This document shows, one piece after another, positions 17,484 through 26,193 of a stretch of 64,000 bases of DNA. Numbering within the stretch: the stretch's first letter is position 1; every line of letters starts with the position of its first letter. The translations under genes were made by a program, and so were the position numbers. The notes below the pieces were generated by a model. That model ran no database searches. It saw only the letters and a list, made by a program, of their open reading frames with translations, and was not told where the DNA came from. The stretch covers positions 682,001-746,000 of the forward strand of contig JACDOF010000001.1 in assembly GCA_017656235.1 (NCBI GenBank). Reading direction: 5' to 3'. Source of the DNA: Brevibacillus sp. Its GTDB lineage: Bacteria; Bacillota; Bacilli; Brevibacillales; Brevibacillaceae.

Positions 17484-18527
17484 ATGCATCTCTACTTGCA
17501 GATGGTCGCTGCATGGGAGAAGGGGGCGGATGTGGTCCTGGCCTCCATAGTGGAAACGCGCGGGTCCACCTACCGCAAGACGGGCGCGGAACTCATTGTT
17601 GACAGCTTCGGCCATTGCCTGGGGCAGCTCAGCGGTGGTTGTCTGGAGCATGACATTATCGAGCGCAGCTTGCGACTGATGCGTACCGACAGGTCGTTCG
17701 AACTGCTCGAATACCTCAACTACTCAACCGATGATCCCTTTGCCGATACAGGGTCGGGCTGCCGAGGTGACATGCGCATTCTGCTCTCACGTACCGACTG
17801 GTTGCGTCCTTATGCAAGCCAGCTTTCGCAGGCGTTGAAACAGAAGCGCCGCCTCGTTCACGCTACCGTCGTGAACGGACCGGATCATCTGCTCGGCCGT
17901 CGAGTGCTCCTGCTCGACGGGAAACCGCTTCATCTTGACAGCGGGCTGGAGCGGATCGCCGACGCGCTCCTCACCTGCAGCCATTCCGGCCTGCTCGTCG
18001 ACAGATGGACGGGGGCCACCCTGTATTGTCAGCAGGTGCCGCCCCTACGCCAATTGCTTCTGGCCGGTGCGGGCAGCGATACGGTGCCGGTTGCCCGCTT
18101 GGCGGCTTCGCTTGATTACGAGGTGCACGTATGCGATTTTCGCCCGGCGAACCTGATCCGTTCCCGGTTTGCTCCGGCAGAGGTCATCCTGCATCAGACC
18201 GGACGAAACCGGGATGAAGTGGAGCAGGTGATCGCCTCTTTTTCGCCCGATACGCCATTGGTGGCGATGAGCCACAACCTGGAATACGACCGCATCTTCG
18301 TAGAAGCAGCCGTGAATCAGGGGATGCGCTACATCGGTCTGCTGGGCAACCAATCACGGCTGAAGATGGTTGCAGCTGCGATCAGGCCCGAGCTCGCTGC
18401 CCGCATTCACTGCCCGGTGGGACTGCCGCTGGGAGCGGAAACAGCAGAAGAGATTGCTTTCAGTATCGTCAGCGAGGTGCTGGCATACACGAAAACAATT
18501 GGAAAGGAGGGGGACGATGGCATCTAA
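17484..18527 (+). CDS. XdhC/CoxI family molybdenum hydroxylase maturation factor
   Basis: 347 residues. N-terminal XdhC domain (SIVETRGSTYRKTGA, GQLSGGCLEHDI) and a C-terminal Rossmann domain (LAGAGSDTVPVARLA, YIGLLGNQSR, HCPVGLPLGAETAEEIAFSI). These proteins bind the molybdenum cofactor and insert its sulphurated form into the large subunit. The expected GGGCVE-type motif appears as SGGCLE. The ATG at 17484 was chosen; upstream residues of the open frame are not family-like. The 3' end overlaps the large-subunit gene. Confidence 0.88.
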   Translation: MHLYLQMVAAWEKGADVVLASIVETRGSTYRKTGAELIVDSFGHCLGQLSGGCLEHDIIERSLRLMRTDRSFELLEYLNYSTDDPFADTGSGCRGDMRILLSRTDWLRPYASQLSQALKQKRRLVHATVVNGPDHLLGRRVLLLDGKPLHLDSGLERIADALLTCSHSGLLVDRWTGATLYCQQVPPLRQLLLAGAGSDTVPVARLAASLDYEVHVCDFRPANLIRSRFAPAEVILHQTGRNRDEVEQVIASFSPDTPLVAMSHNLEYDRIFVEAAVNQGMRYIGLLGNQSRLKMVAAAIRPELAARIHCPVGLPLGAETAEEIAFSIVSEVLAYTKTIGKEGDDGI

Positions 18528-20874
18528 GGGAAGCGGGACATCTCTGTCGAATCCCGTCCTCCGCAGCGAAGACAGACGGTTTCTGAGGGGAGCGGGGCGC
18601 TACCTTGCCGACCTGTCGTTTCCGGATACATACCACGTGGCCTTTGTGCGAAGCAGTGAGGCCCATGCCAGAATCATGGACATCTCGACGGAAAAGGCTT
18701 ATCTTCCGGGGGTCGTAGGCATCTTCCTTGCTGCTGATCTCACTTCTGAGCTGGGAGAGGTGCCGATGGTGTGGCCGGTACCAGGATTACAAAACCCGGG
18801 TCACCCGCTGCTGGCGAAGGAAACCGTTCGCTTCCCCGGTGAACCGATCGCTGTGGTGATCGCCGCAGACGAACAAACCGCCCGACGGGCCGCCAAACAA
18901 GTGAAAGTAACCTATCATCGGCTGCCCGTGGTGGCCAACCTGCTGCAAGCCGTCGACCGGCAGGCGGGGGGTGCCGCCGTCCATCCCGAGATTGCCGACA
19001 ATATCGCCTATGTTTGGGAACGGGAATTCGGAGACCCATCAGCTCTGGAGAAGGCGGACGACTCCTTTTTTCAGCGCTTGATCATCCCGCGGGTCGCACC
19101 CCTGCCAATGGAACCAAGGGGACTGATCGCCCGTTATGACCGGGAAGCAGACCTTCTTTCCGTTTGGGCGTCCAGCCAGTTTCCGCATGTCCTTCGTCTT
19201 TCGCTGGCTGTCGTGCTCGGGCATCCCGAGTCGCGCATTGCGGTCACCGTTCCAGATGTCGGCGGCGCCTTTGGCGGCAAAATGAACGTTTACCGTGAGG
19301 ATTTGCTGGTTGCCTATTTTGCCAAACGGTTGAATCTCACCCTGCGCTACGTGGAAACACGCAGCGAAAACTTCATGGCGATGACACACGGCCGCGACCA
19401 GATCCAGGATGTGCGCGTCTTTTACACCCGTCGGGGCAGGCTGCTCGGTATGGACGTAACCATTCACGCCAACATGGGTGCCTACCTGCAGGGGGCCACA
19501 CCCGGTATTCCGCTGTTTACGGCTCAAATGCTGTCCGGCTGTTACCGGATTCCCTATATCAAGGTACGGGTAATGGGTTATTACACCAATCAGGCCTATA
19601 CGGACGCGTATCGAGGGGCGGGCAGGCCGGAAGCCACCTATCTCGTGGAACGGGTAATCGAGATGGTCGCCAGAAAGTGCGGTCGGGACCCGCTGTCAGT
19701 CAGACTGAAGAACTTCATTCGGCGCACGCAGTTTCCGGCAAGGGTTGTGACCGGCCTTACGTACGATTCTGGCGATTACAGCAAGGCATTGAAAAAAGCA
19801 GCCGCGAAAAGCGGCATCAAATACTGGCGCAGTGAACAGCGGGCCAGGCGGCTGCGGGGTGACCGGCGGCAGATCGGCATTGGCATATCCAGCTACGTGG
19901 AGTTTTGCGGGAACAGTCCGTCATCCGCACACGCCCAACTCGGTCTTAAGACGGGCGGGTATGAATCGGCTGTGGTGCGCATCCATCCCACCGGTGCTGT
20001 CACGGTGATCTCCGGTTCCTGTCCATCCGGGCAGGGCCACGAGACAGTTTGGGCACAGTTGGTGGAGCGCTGCTTGGGTGTCGCGCAAGAGCAGGTTCAG
20101 GTTGTAACCGGAACAACAACAGGTACTCCCTGGGGTGGAGGTACGTATGGAAGCCGCAGTGCCGCAGTCGGCGGTACAGCGATATATCAAGCCTGCCAAC
20201 GACTGATAGAGAAAGGACGTGATTACCTGCAGCACCTCTGGCAGGTGAAGGGAGAAGCGATTGGTTTTGAGCAGGGGGTTTACTCCTGCGGCACTCGCCG
20301 CATCAGTCTTCAGGAATTGGCGCCGCGACTTTATCTGGCTCACGATTTGCCGTACGGAATGGAACCAGGGCTGGAAGCTACCGTTTTTTTCGAACCGCGC
20401 TCCTACACATACCCGTCCGGAACGCACGTTTGCATCGTGGAAGTGGATGCCCTGACGGGAAAAACATCCATTCTTCAATATGTCGCTGTGGACGACTGTG
20501 GTCATCTGCTGCACGAACCAATTGCCAAAGGGCAGGTCATCGGTGGGATTGTACAGGGGATTGGAGCAGCGCTGTACGAACAAATTGTCCAGGACGAACA
20601 GACGGGACAGCTGCTGACCCAATCCTTTCGCAGCTACCATTTGCCAAAAGCGGAAGACGTGCCGCCGATTGTCACTGATCATCTCTGCACGCCGTCGCCG
20701 GTTAATCCACTCGGGGTAAAGGGAGTGGGAGAGTCCGGGACAATAGCCGCTCACCCGGCAGTGATCAATGCCATTGTTGACGCCCTCTCCGTGTATGGTG
20801 TGGAGCATGTGGACATGCCCGCAACCCCGGAAAAACTGTGGCAGCTCTGCCAGATGGGAGGGGAGACCGAATGA
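18517..20874 (+). CDS. Molybdenum hydroxylase large (catalytic) subunit, xanthine dehydrogenase/CoxL family
   Basis: 785 residues, normal for the family. Conserved blocks: LRSEDRRFLRGAGRYLAD at the N-terminus, VGGAFGGKMNVY, TDAYRGAGRPEATYLVER, a GQGHET block and the catalytic Glu in KGVGESGTIAAHPA near the C-terminus. The active-site loop reads AYRGAGR, not the AYxCSFR of true carbon monoxide dehydrogenase, so the substrate is another molecule hydroxylated with water. The ribosome site AAAGGAGGGGG is very strong. Placement between a carrier protein and KASIII-like genes argues for a pathway-specific hydroxylation (inference). Confidence 0.9.
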   Translation: MASKGSGTSLSNPVLRSEDRRFLRGAGRYLADLSFPDTYHVAFVRSSEAHARIMDISTEKAYLPGVVGIFLAADLTSELGEVPMVWPVPGLQNPGHPLLAKETVRFPGEPIAVVIAADEQTARRAAKQVKVTYHRLPVVANLLQAVDRQAGGAAVHPEIADNIAYVWEREFGDPSALEKADDSFFQRLIIPRVAPLPMEPRGLIARYDREADLLSVWASSQFPHVLRLSLAVVLGHPESRIAVTVPDVGGAFGGKMNVYREDLLVAYFAKRLNLTLRYVETRSENFMAMTHGRDQIQDVRVFYTRRGRLLGMDVTIHANMGAYLQGATPGIPLFTAQMLSGCYRIPYIKVRVMGYYTNQAYTDAYRGAGRPEATYLVERVIEMVARKCGRDPLSVRLKNFIRRTQFPARVVTGLTYDSGDYSKALKKAAAKSGIKYWRSEQRARRLRGDRRQIGIGISSYVEFCGNSPSSAHAQLGLKTGGYESAVVRIHPTGAVTVISGSCPSGQGHETVWAQLVERCLGVAQEQVQVVTGTTTGTPWGGGTYGSRSAAVGGTAIYQACQRLIEKGRDYLQHLWQVKGEAIGFEQGVYSCGTRRISLQELAPRLYLAHDLPYGMEPGLEATVFFEPRSYTYPSGTHVCIVEVDALTGKTSILQYVAVDDCGHLLHEPIAKGQVIGGIVQGIGAALYEQIVQDEQTGQLLTQSFRSYHLPKAEDVPPIVTDHLCTPSPVNPLGVKGVGESGTIAAHPAVINAIVDALSVYGVEHVDMPATPEKLWQLCQMGGETE

Positions 20875-21677
20875 ACGCGTTTCAGTACGCAGCTCCCGGC
20901 TGCTTGCAGGATGCACTGCGTCTGCTTGCCGCTTACCCCGATGCCGTGCTGCTGGCGGGCGGACAGGTGGTGATCAATGAGATGCATCGGGCGGAACGTG
21001 CTCCGTCACCCTTGATTGATCTCGGCCGGATTGACGAACTGAAGGAAATCATTGAGACCAGCGATCGAGTCTGGATCGGGGCCGGCGTGACACACACCCA
21101 ACTGGCCGGGCACCCGGCAGTGAAAAACTGGCTGCCAGCGCTGGTACAGGCGGCACAGGCAGTCGGCGATTTGCAGGTGCGCAATCGGGCAACTGTCGGT
21201 GGCACGATCGCGTACGGTGATTCATGCGGCGATTACTGGCCGGTATGGTACGCCGTTGGCGGTTTCGTCCAGCTCATCTCATCAACTGGTGTACGGCAGG
21301 TGGAAATCCGCGACTGGCTTGCAGGGCGCTGTAGCACCGCGCTGCGTCCTCAGGAAATCGTACGCGGAATTATCCTGAACAAACGGAATCGCAGCTATTT
21401 TTGCAAGCATCAGGTGAGCGCCGGGGAAACAGTTACCCTGTCACTGGCACAAGGGGGGGAAACTGCCCGGTTGGCCGTCGGCGGTTTAACCGAGCTCCCG
21501 CTCTCCATCGAGCTGCCTCCACCAGTCGACGAGGGCTGGGAACGGCGCTGGAAAGAGACAGCCGCCACCCGGATTGATGCCGCAGCCGATCCGCGGGCGA
21601 CCCGCTACCGAAAGCATCTTGCCAGACAAAGTGCACATTGGCTAATTGACAAACACGCTGCCGGAGGTGTGCCGTGA
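20871..21677 (+). CDS. Molybdenum hydroxylase medium subunit (FAD-binding)
   Basis: 268 residues. FAD-binding elements: LLAGGQVVINEM near the N-terminus, IDLGRIDELK and TVGGTIAYGDSCGDYWPV, the equivalent of the usual TIGGN(I/L)AH...D block. A C-terminal CO-dehydrogenase-flavoprotein-like domain follows. It passes electrons from the iron-sulphur subunit to the final acceptor. Both ends show ATGA/GTGA-type overlaps with neighbours, so all three subunits are translationally coupled. Confidence 0.88.
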   Translation: MNAFQYAAPGCLQDALRLLAAYPDAVLLAGGQVVINEMHRAERAPSPLIDLGRIDELKEIIETSDRVWIGAGVTHTQLAGHPAVKNWLPALVQAAQAVGDLQVRNRATVGGTIAYGDSCGDYWPVWYAVGGFVQLISSTGVRQVEIRDWLAGRCSTALRPQEIVRGIILNKRNRSYFCKHQVSAGETVTLSLAQGGETARLAVGGLTELPLSIELPPPVDEGWERRWKETAATRIDAAADPRATRYRKHLARQSAHWLIDKHAAGGVP

Positions 21678-22639
21678 AACAGGTCACCAAGCTGCGCCGT
21701 ACCAGCGATAAAGCGGTATTCGGAATGGCCGACATCTCCATCTACCTGCCCCAAACCTGGATGACCCTGAGGGAAGTGGCGGATTTGATTAGACGGAGCG
21801 GTTATCCCTTTTCCGAACACGATCTGGATCGTTTTGGCCGCCTGTACGGCTTTAAGAGAGTCCCCTGTGAAGAACGGCGCTCGCTGGAGGAGATGATCGT
21901 CGAGGCCTGCGCTCCCCTGCTGGCGCGGTTGAGGCAGGCCAACAAGCAGGTGGACAAGATTCTCTTCTTGCGGACCTCCCAGGTGTATTGGCACGACCGC
22001 AACCTGTTTCGCCCGCTGATCCATGACTTTGGACTGGAAGAGACGCACCTGCTGTCTGTCTCCCAGCATAACTGCGCGTCGTTTCATCTTGCCCTGCGCG
22101 TCTGTCAAAACTTGTTTTTGGCCAACCCGGATCTGCAGGGAGTCATGCTGGTTTCCGCCGACAAAGCCTTTCATCCATCGCTCCGCCGGATTCCCGATTC
22201 GCTGCTCGGCGATTGCGCCAGCGCCTGCTATCTGGAACGCGATTTTCACCGCCATCGACTGCTGCACGTCGTCAATCAGGTCGATCCAAAGGCTGATCCT
22301 GACAACGTGGAATGGTTCAATACGACCTATTACTTCGCCATCCGGCAAATGCTGTTTCGCCTGTTAAATGAGGCCGGACACACCCTGGACGAGATCAGCC
22401 TGATTATCGGTGGAAATGTCAATCTGCGCACCTGGGAGCGCATGGCAGAGATTCTGAACAAACCATTCGATCTCTTTTACACGCGGACGATTCCCGAGGT
22501 GGGGCACTTGTACGGCTCCGATCTTCTGTACAATCTCAGGCTGGCTGTCAGCGATGGAAGGCTCAAGCCGGGAGATGTTTATGCAACCATTTCCATTGGG
22601 CTGGGGGGGATGTACGGTTGCGCTCTGCACCGCTGGTAG
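21674..22639 (+). CDS. KASIII-like condensing enzyme or acyltransferase with intact Cys
   Basis: 321 residues of the thiolase fold in the ketoacyl synthase III/HMG-CoA synthase branch. The nucleophile is Cys134 in SQHNCASFHLAL. The usual HQAN motif is altered (GGNVNLR) and the YGNT block reads YGSD, so the normal His/Asn decarboxylation pair is not in place. It could therefore act as an acyltransferase like other atypical KASIII proteins of natural-product pathways, or use other residues. The start is GTG 21674, overlapping the stop of the flavin subunit gene. It is paired with the next gene. Confidence 0.75.
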   Translation: MKQVTKLRRTSDKAVFGMADISIYLPQTWMTLREVADLIRRSGYPFSEHDLDRFGRLYGFKRVPCEERRSLEEMIVEACAPLLARLRQANKQVDKILFLRTSQVYWHDRNLFRPLIHDFGLEETHLLSVSQHNCASFHLALRVCQNLFLANPDLQGVMLVSADKAFHPSLRRIPDSLLGDCASACYLERDFHRHRLLHVVNQVDPKADPDNVEWFNTTYYFAIRQMLFRLLNEAGHTLDEISLIIGGNVNLRTWERMAEILNKPFDLFYTRTIPEVGHLYGSDLLYNLRLAVSDGRLKPGDVYATISIGLGGMYGCALHRW

Positions 22640-22647
22640 GACGGCCT

Positions 22648-23628
22648 GTGTCAGGGGATGCCTGGCGGTCTGGCCTTTATTTGTCGCTCGTAACCTGTTA
22701 CGTTCCCGATGATGGGAACAAGCCGACATCCTCTCGCAGGCGGCCGCAGGCCCTCTCCAAAAGCAATAATCCGCTCTACTGGCTCATGGCTGACAACCGG
22801 GATCTTGCTGAGCTTTCTTTCCCACCGAAGACGCAGGAGGGTGATGCGGGCATCCCGGTCTTTCCAGACGGCAGCAGCCAGCTCGCACTGAGATTGCTGC
22901 ATGGGAGAAGGAACCAGCTGGCAAACGTCGATATCCTGCTGTACGTCCATGAAAGCGTGGAAGCAAGCGGCAGCGTCCTGCCCGCTCTAAAGGTAAAAAA
23001 CGTGCTTGAGATGAAGCATTGCCTGCCTTTTTCCCTGGGGTTTCAGGGAAGCTTGGCCAATCTGGCGGCAGTGGAGATTGCGGAGGCATTTTTTCGGGCC
23101 GAACCGATCAAACAGGTACTGATCGTCAGTGTTGACTGCATTGTTCCGCCGTTTTCCCGCCGCAGGCACGACTTGTTTCCAAAGGGGGACAGCGGCGCCG
23201 CGGTTCTGTATACCGTCGATGATGGCGATTACCGGGTCAACGGGTACCGGGTCAATCCGTACTGTTTGAAGACGCCTCCGCATAAGTGGACGCAACTTGA
23301 CTGCCAGGTGATCGTGCAGCAACTGCTGCGACTGACAGTCCGTCTGCTTGAGCAGCTTTCCCAATGCGGGCAGCTTCCCGATTGGCTGGTGCCGCAGCAT
23401 CTGTCGTTTCCGTTTGGCCTCGCCCTTAAACAAGTGGGGGAACGCTACGGAGTCAGAGTCAAGCTGCGCGAGTGTTGGGGAGCGGTCAATCTGTTGGGAA
23501 GCGACCCATTTGTGACGCTGGTGCAGATGGAACAGAACGGAGAGATAAGCAGGGGACAGTCTGTCCTTCTGCTCTGGGCAAGTATCGACCATGGGTTGGG
23601 GGCGATGCTGCTGGAGCGTGTACGATAA
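22648..23628 (+). CDS. KASIII-like protein lacking the catalytic Cys
   Basis: About 326 residues, sharing the thiolase-type layout of its neighbour (VDILLYVHES, GFQGSLANLAAVEIAEAFF, VLIVSVD, GDSGAAVLY). At the nucleophile position it has Ser135 where the partner has Cys134, so it is unlikely to be an active condensing enzyme by itself. Together they look like an active/structural heterodimer. The start is uncertain: TTG 22618 lies inside the upstream gene; GTG 22648 keeps the first strand and was preferred. Confidence 0.68.
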   Translation: MSGDAWRSGLYLSLVTCYVPDDGNKPTSSRRRPQALSKSNNPLYWLMADNRDLAELSFPPKTQEGDAGIPVFPDGSSQLALRLLHGRRNQLANVDILLYVHESVEASGSVLPALKVKNVLEMKHCLPFSLGFQGSLANLAAVEIAEAFFRAEPIKQVLIVSVDCIVPPFSRRRHDLFPKGDSGAAVLYTVDDGDYRVNGYRVNPYCLKTPPHKWTQLDCQVIVQQLLRLTVRLLEQLSQCGQLPDWLVPQHLSFPFGLALKQVGERYGVRVKLRECWGAVNLLGSDPFVTLVQMEQNGEISRGQSVLLLWASIDHGLGAMLLERVR

Positions 23629-23672
23629 CCCGGCATCCGAGCCAATGCAGGAGGCAAAAGGAGGTTGAGAGG

Positions 23673-24389
23673 ATGAGAGTGGCTGTTGTCAGTTCCGATT
23701 TGACCCTTCCTTTTCTGATCAGAGAGTCCTTGCGTTCGACGGGAGTGGAGGTGCTTCACATCGGAGATCTCAACTCCCTGCTTTGTCTGTTGAAAGAGAA
23801 TATCGCCTTTGCAGGTATAGTCTGGCATGTTCCGGTACTGATGCATGAACAGCTTCTCAACAGCGAAAAACTGATCGGCGATTATCCCCATATCCGGTTG
23901 ATGCTGATCACCGATGAAATCCGGGAACCCTCGCTGGTACCAATAATGGCTCAACAGGTGGAGGTGCTCATGCGCAGTGAACCGGAAGATGCCCAACGGA
24001 CGTCAATACGCAGCTTCCTCGTCCCTTCCGAAACGGCCGAAACTGGCAGTCGATCCGTCGCACAAAACGAGATCGTGCTGATGCCAGACATTACGCTGAA
24101 CCTGGATCTGAAATACCTGAAAAATCAGGGGCGAATCTATTCCCTGCCAGGGAAGGAATTTGAGCTGCTGCAATATTTTCTGGAAAATCGCGGGCGGTTC
24201 GTAACCATCAAGGAAATCCTGCTGTCGGTGTGGGACGAGTACACCTCTCCGGAAAACGCTCGCCAATACATTTTCAAACTGAGGCGCAAGCTGTACTCGG
24301 AACAGGCCAACACCAATCTGATCATCCACCGCAAGGGAATCGGGTACACGCTGCTCGGGGAGAGCACAAGGTTTTTGGCCAACTTCTGA
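23673..24389 (+). CDS. OmpR/PhoB-type regulator with degenerate receiver domain
   Basis: 238 residues. The C-terminal 100 residues are a winged-helix DNA-binding domain (LPGKEFELLQYFLENRGRFVTIKE without break, RQYIFKLRRKL, RKGIGYTL). The N-terminal half has receiver-like spacing but no acidic pocket: the strand that should hold the phosphorylated Asp reads GIVWHVPV. It probably regulates independently of phosphorylation, perhaps by binding a pathway product, as some antibiotic regulators do (inference). No kinase gene is next to it. The ribosome site AAAGGAGG is clear. Confidence 0.8.
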   Translation: MRVAVVSSDLTLPFLIRESLRSTGVEVLHIGDLNSLLCLLKENIAFAGIVWHVPVLMHEQLLNSEKLIGDYPHIRLMLITDEIREPSLVPIMAQQVEVLMRSEPEDAQRTSIRSFLVPSETAETGSRSVAQNEIVLMPDITLNLDLKYLKNQGRIYSLPGKEFELLQYFLENRGRFVTIKEILLSVWDEYTSPENARQYIFKLRRKLYSEQANTNLIIHRKGIGYTLLGESTRFLANF

Positions 24390-24522
24390 CTCTATGATGC
24401 CACCGTCTGATCGCTGCATTGGTACACTCTGCGGCGATTGGGGCAAGGAAAGCCGAGAAAGGCTGCGGGGTGCCTGCGTACAATCAAGGTACGACGACCA
24501 CATGGAAAGATGAGGTGAGCTC

Positions 24523-25347
24523 ATGCCGCAGCTTCGTGCAGAACAAAAAGCATTTTTTGAACAGCATGGCTACTTGATTGTCAATGGATTGTTCCGACAA
24601 GAAGAGTTGGATGAGATTAAGGAGGAATACCGCAAACTGTGGCTGGAGATGGTCGCGAGCGGGGAGATTGTCCAGGATCCGGCAAGACCGGTGGAGAGCC
24701 TGTTCCCTCGCTTGAGCAATCACCACCGTGTGAGTGACGTGGCTTTTCGCTACATGCTGGACGAGCGGACATGTGGAATTGTCAAGCAGCTGATCGAAGA
24801 AGAACCACTGGTGATTCAGACCGTCTACTACTTCAAGGCACCTGGCGGGCGAGGCCTGCCGCTGCACCAGGACAATTACGACATCGGGGTGGTCCCTGGC
24901 ACAACCTACACCGCCTGGGTCAGCCTGGAACAGTCCGATGAGGAGAACGGCGGCTTGTTCCTGGTACCGGGTTCCCACAAGTTCGATTTGGCGGTACCTG
25001 TGCCGATCGAGAGTGACGAGTACACATTTCCCCATACCATTCCCATTCCGGACGGGTATCAGACAATTACGCTGGAGACAGAACCGGGGGATGTTGTCTT
25101 TTTCACTGGCAACTGCTATCACGGCTCTCACCGCAACCAATCCCGGCACCGCTTTCGACAGGCCTTCGTCACGCACTATGCGGGAAGCAGTGTGGAGCGG
25201 ATAACCCTGAATCACAACATGCTGATCAACAGCAAAGGGAAGCGTGTACGCAGGCGGCTCAATCCGACACCGAAAGCGGTGGCCACCCAGGGTGACATTA
25301 CTACCTGGCGGAAAATCTATTTTCCGGAGAAAGGAAAGATCAACTAA
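24523..25347 (+). CDS. Phytanoyl-CoA dioxygenase (PhyH) family Fe(II)/2-oxoglutarate oxygenase
   Basis: 274 residues on a double-stranded beta-helix fold. Iron ligands are His115 and Asp117 in LHQDNYD and His200 in NCYHGSHRNQS; an Arg for 2-oxoglutarate follows in HRFRQAF. Family members hydroxylate unactivated carbons or act as tailoring enzymes. A 133-base gap upstream contains a TACAAT (24479-24484) that could serve as a -10 box, so a new transcript may begin here. The next gene starts with the GTG immediately after its stop. Confidence 0.87.
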   Translation: MPQLRAEQKAFFEQHGYLIVNGLFRQEELDEIKEEYRKLWLEMVASGEIVQDPARPVESLFPRLSNHHRVSDVAFRYMLDERTCGIVKQLIEEEPLVIQTVYYFKAPGGRGLPLHQDNYDIGVVPGTTYTAWVSLEQSDEENGGLFLVPGSHKFDLAVPVPIESDEYTFPHTIPIPDGYQTITLETEPGDVVFFTGNCYHGSHRNQSRHRFRQAFVTHYAGSSVERITLNHNMLINSKGKRVRRRLNPTPKAVATQGDITTWRKIYFPEKGKIN

Positions 25348-26193
25348 GTGGAACATAAACTGCCGCCCTTGTCGCTCTCTTGTCATCTGGCCCCCTGGGG
25401 CAGTCGGGTGGAGCAGGCGATGGCCGAGATCGCCGGGTTGGGTTTTCCGGCGTGTGAAATGGGCAGCGGTCCTTTTTTGCGGTACCGTACGGAGCCTGAG
25501 CGCTGGCGTGATCTGCTCATGCGGCACCGCCTGACGGTCGCTGCGCTGTTTGAATTCGGCCACTTTGAAAACCGGGCGCGCCGCCGGGAGGTGCTGCTGC
25601 ATCACGATCATCTGGCATTCATGATGGAACGAGCCGGTATCGGCCTGGTGGTGCTGAGTGCCGGTTCGCTGCGCAAGCGCTCAGGACCGACAGTTGATGA
25701 TCTGAAACAAATGACGGAGATGATTGCCCAAATCGTTCACCGCTATCGGGAGCGGGGAATATGTGTGGGCGTTCATCCACACGTGGGGACGAGCATCTTC
25801 ACCAGGGATGAAATTGATTTCGTGATGGACAAGGGACCGGAAGACCTGCACCTGGTACCCGATCTCTGGCATTGTGCCGAGGCAGAGATAGATGCTCCTT
25901 CCCTCATCGCTGTTTACGCGGAACGGATTGCCAGCATTCATCTGCGGGATGCACGGAAACGTGCGGCAGGCGGACGCAGGTTGCGCACGGAGCCATGTGA
26001 TCTGGGCGAAGGTGAGTTGGATTTGCGCCGTTTGTATTGCGTGCTTCGCGACTGCCGGTACAGCGGCTGGCTGACGGTGGAAAGCGAGCGGCCGGAAGTC
26101 TCGCCCCGCGCCAGTGCGTCAAAAAATCTGCACTACCTTCAAAACAGGTGGTTCATGGACGAAAACCGGTGGGAAAGCGGGGGGATCCCATGA
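25348..26193 (+). CDS. Sugar phosphate isomerase/epimerase-like TIM barrel
   Basis: 281 residues resembling the xylose-isomerase-like/AP endonuclease 2 superfamily (IolE, hydroxypyruvate isomerase relatives). Metal-ligand candidates lie in GVHPHVGT, DLWHCAE, IHLRDARK and VESERPE at the ends of barrel strands. It should isomerise or dehydrate a small sugar or inositol derivative. The start is the GTG directly after the dioxygenase stop, behind AGAAAGGAAAG, and the end overlaps the peptidase start. Its substrate cannot be assigned. Confidence 0.75.
   Translation: MEHKLPPLSLSCHLAPWGSRVEQAMAEIAGLGFPACEMGSGPFLRYRTEPERWRDLLMRHRLTVAALFEFGHFENRARRREVLLHHDHLAFMMERAGIGLVVLSAGSLRKRSGPTVDDLKQMTEMIAQIVHRYRERGICVGVHPHVGTSIFTRDEIDFVMDKGPEDLHLVPDLWHCAEAEIDAPSLIAVYAERIASIHLRDARKRAAGGRRLRTEPCDLGEGELDLRRLYCVLRDCRYSGWLTVESERPEVSPRASASKNLHYLQNRWFMDENRWESGGIP

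Noticed and set aside
18517-20874. Carbon monoxide dehydrogenase large subunit
   Set aside because: The active-site loop is AYRGAGR, not AYxCSFR, so only the wider molybdenum hydroxylase family can be assigned.
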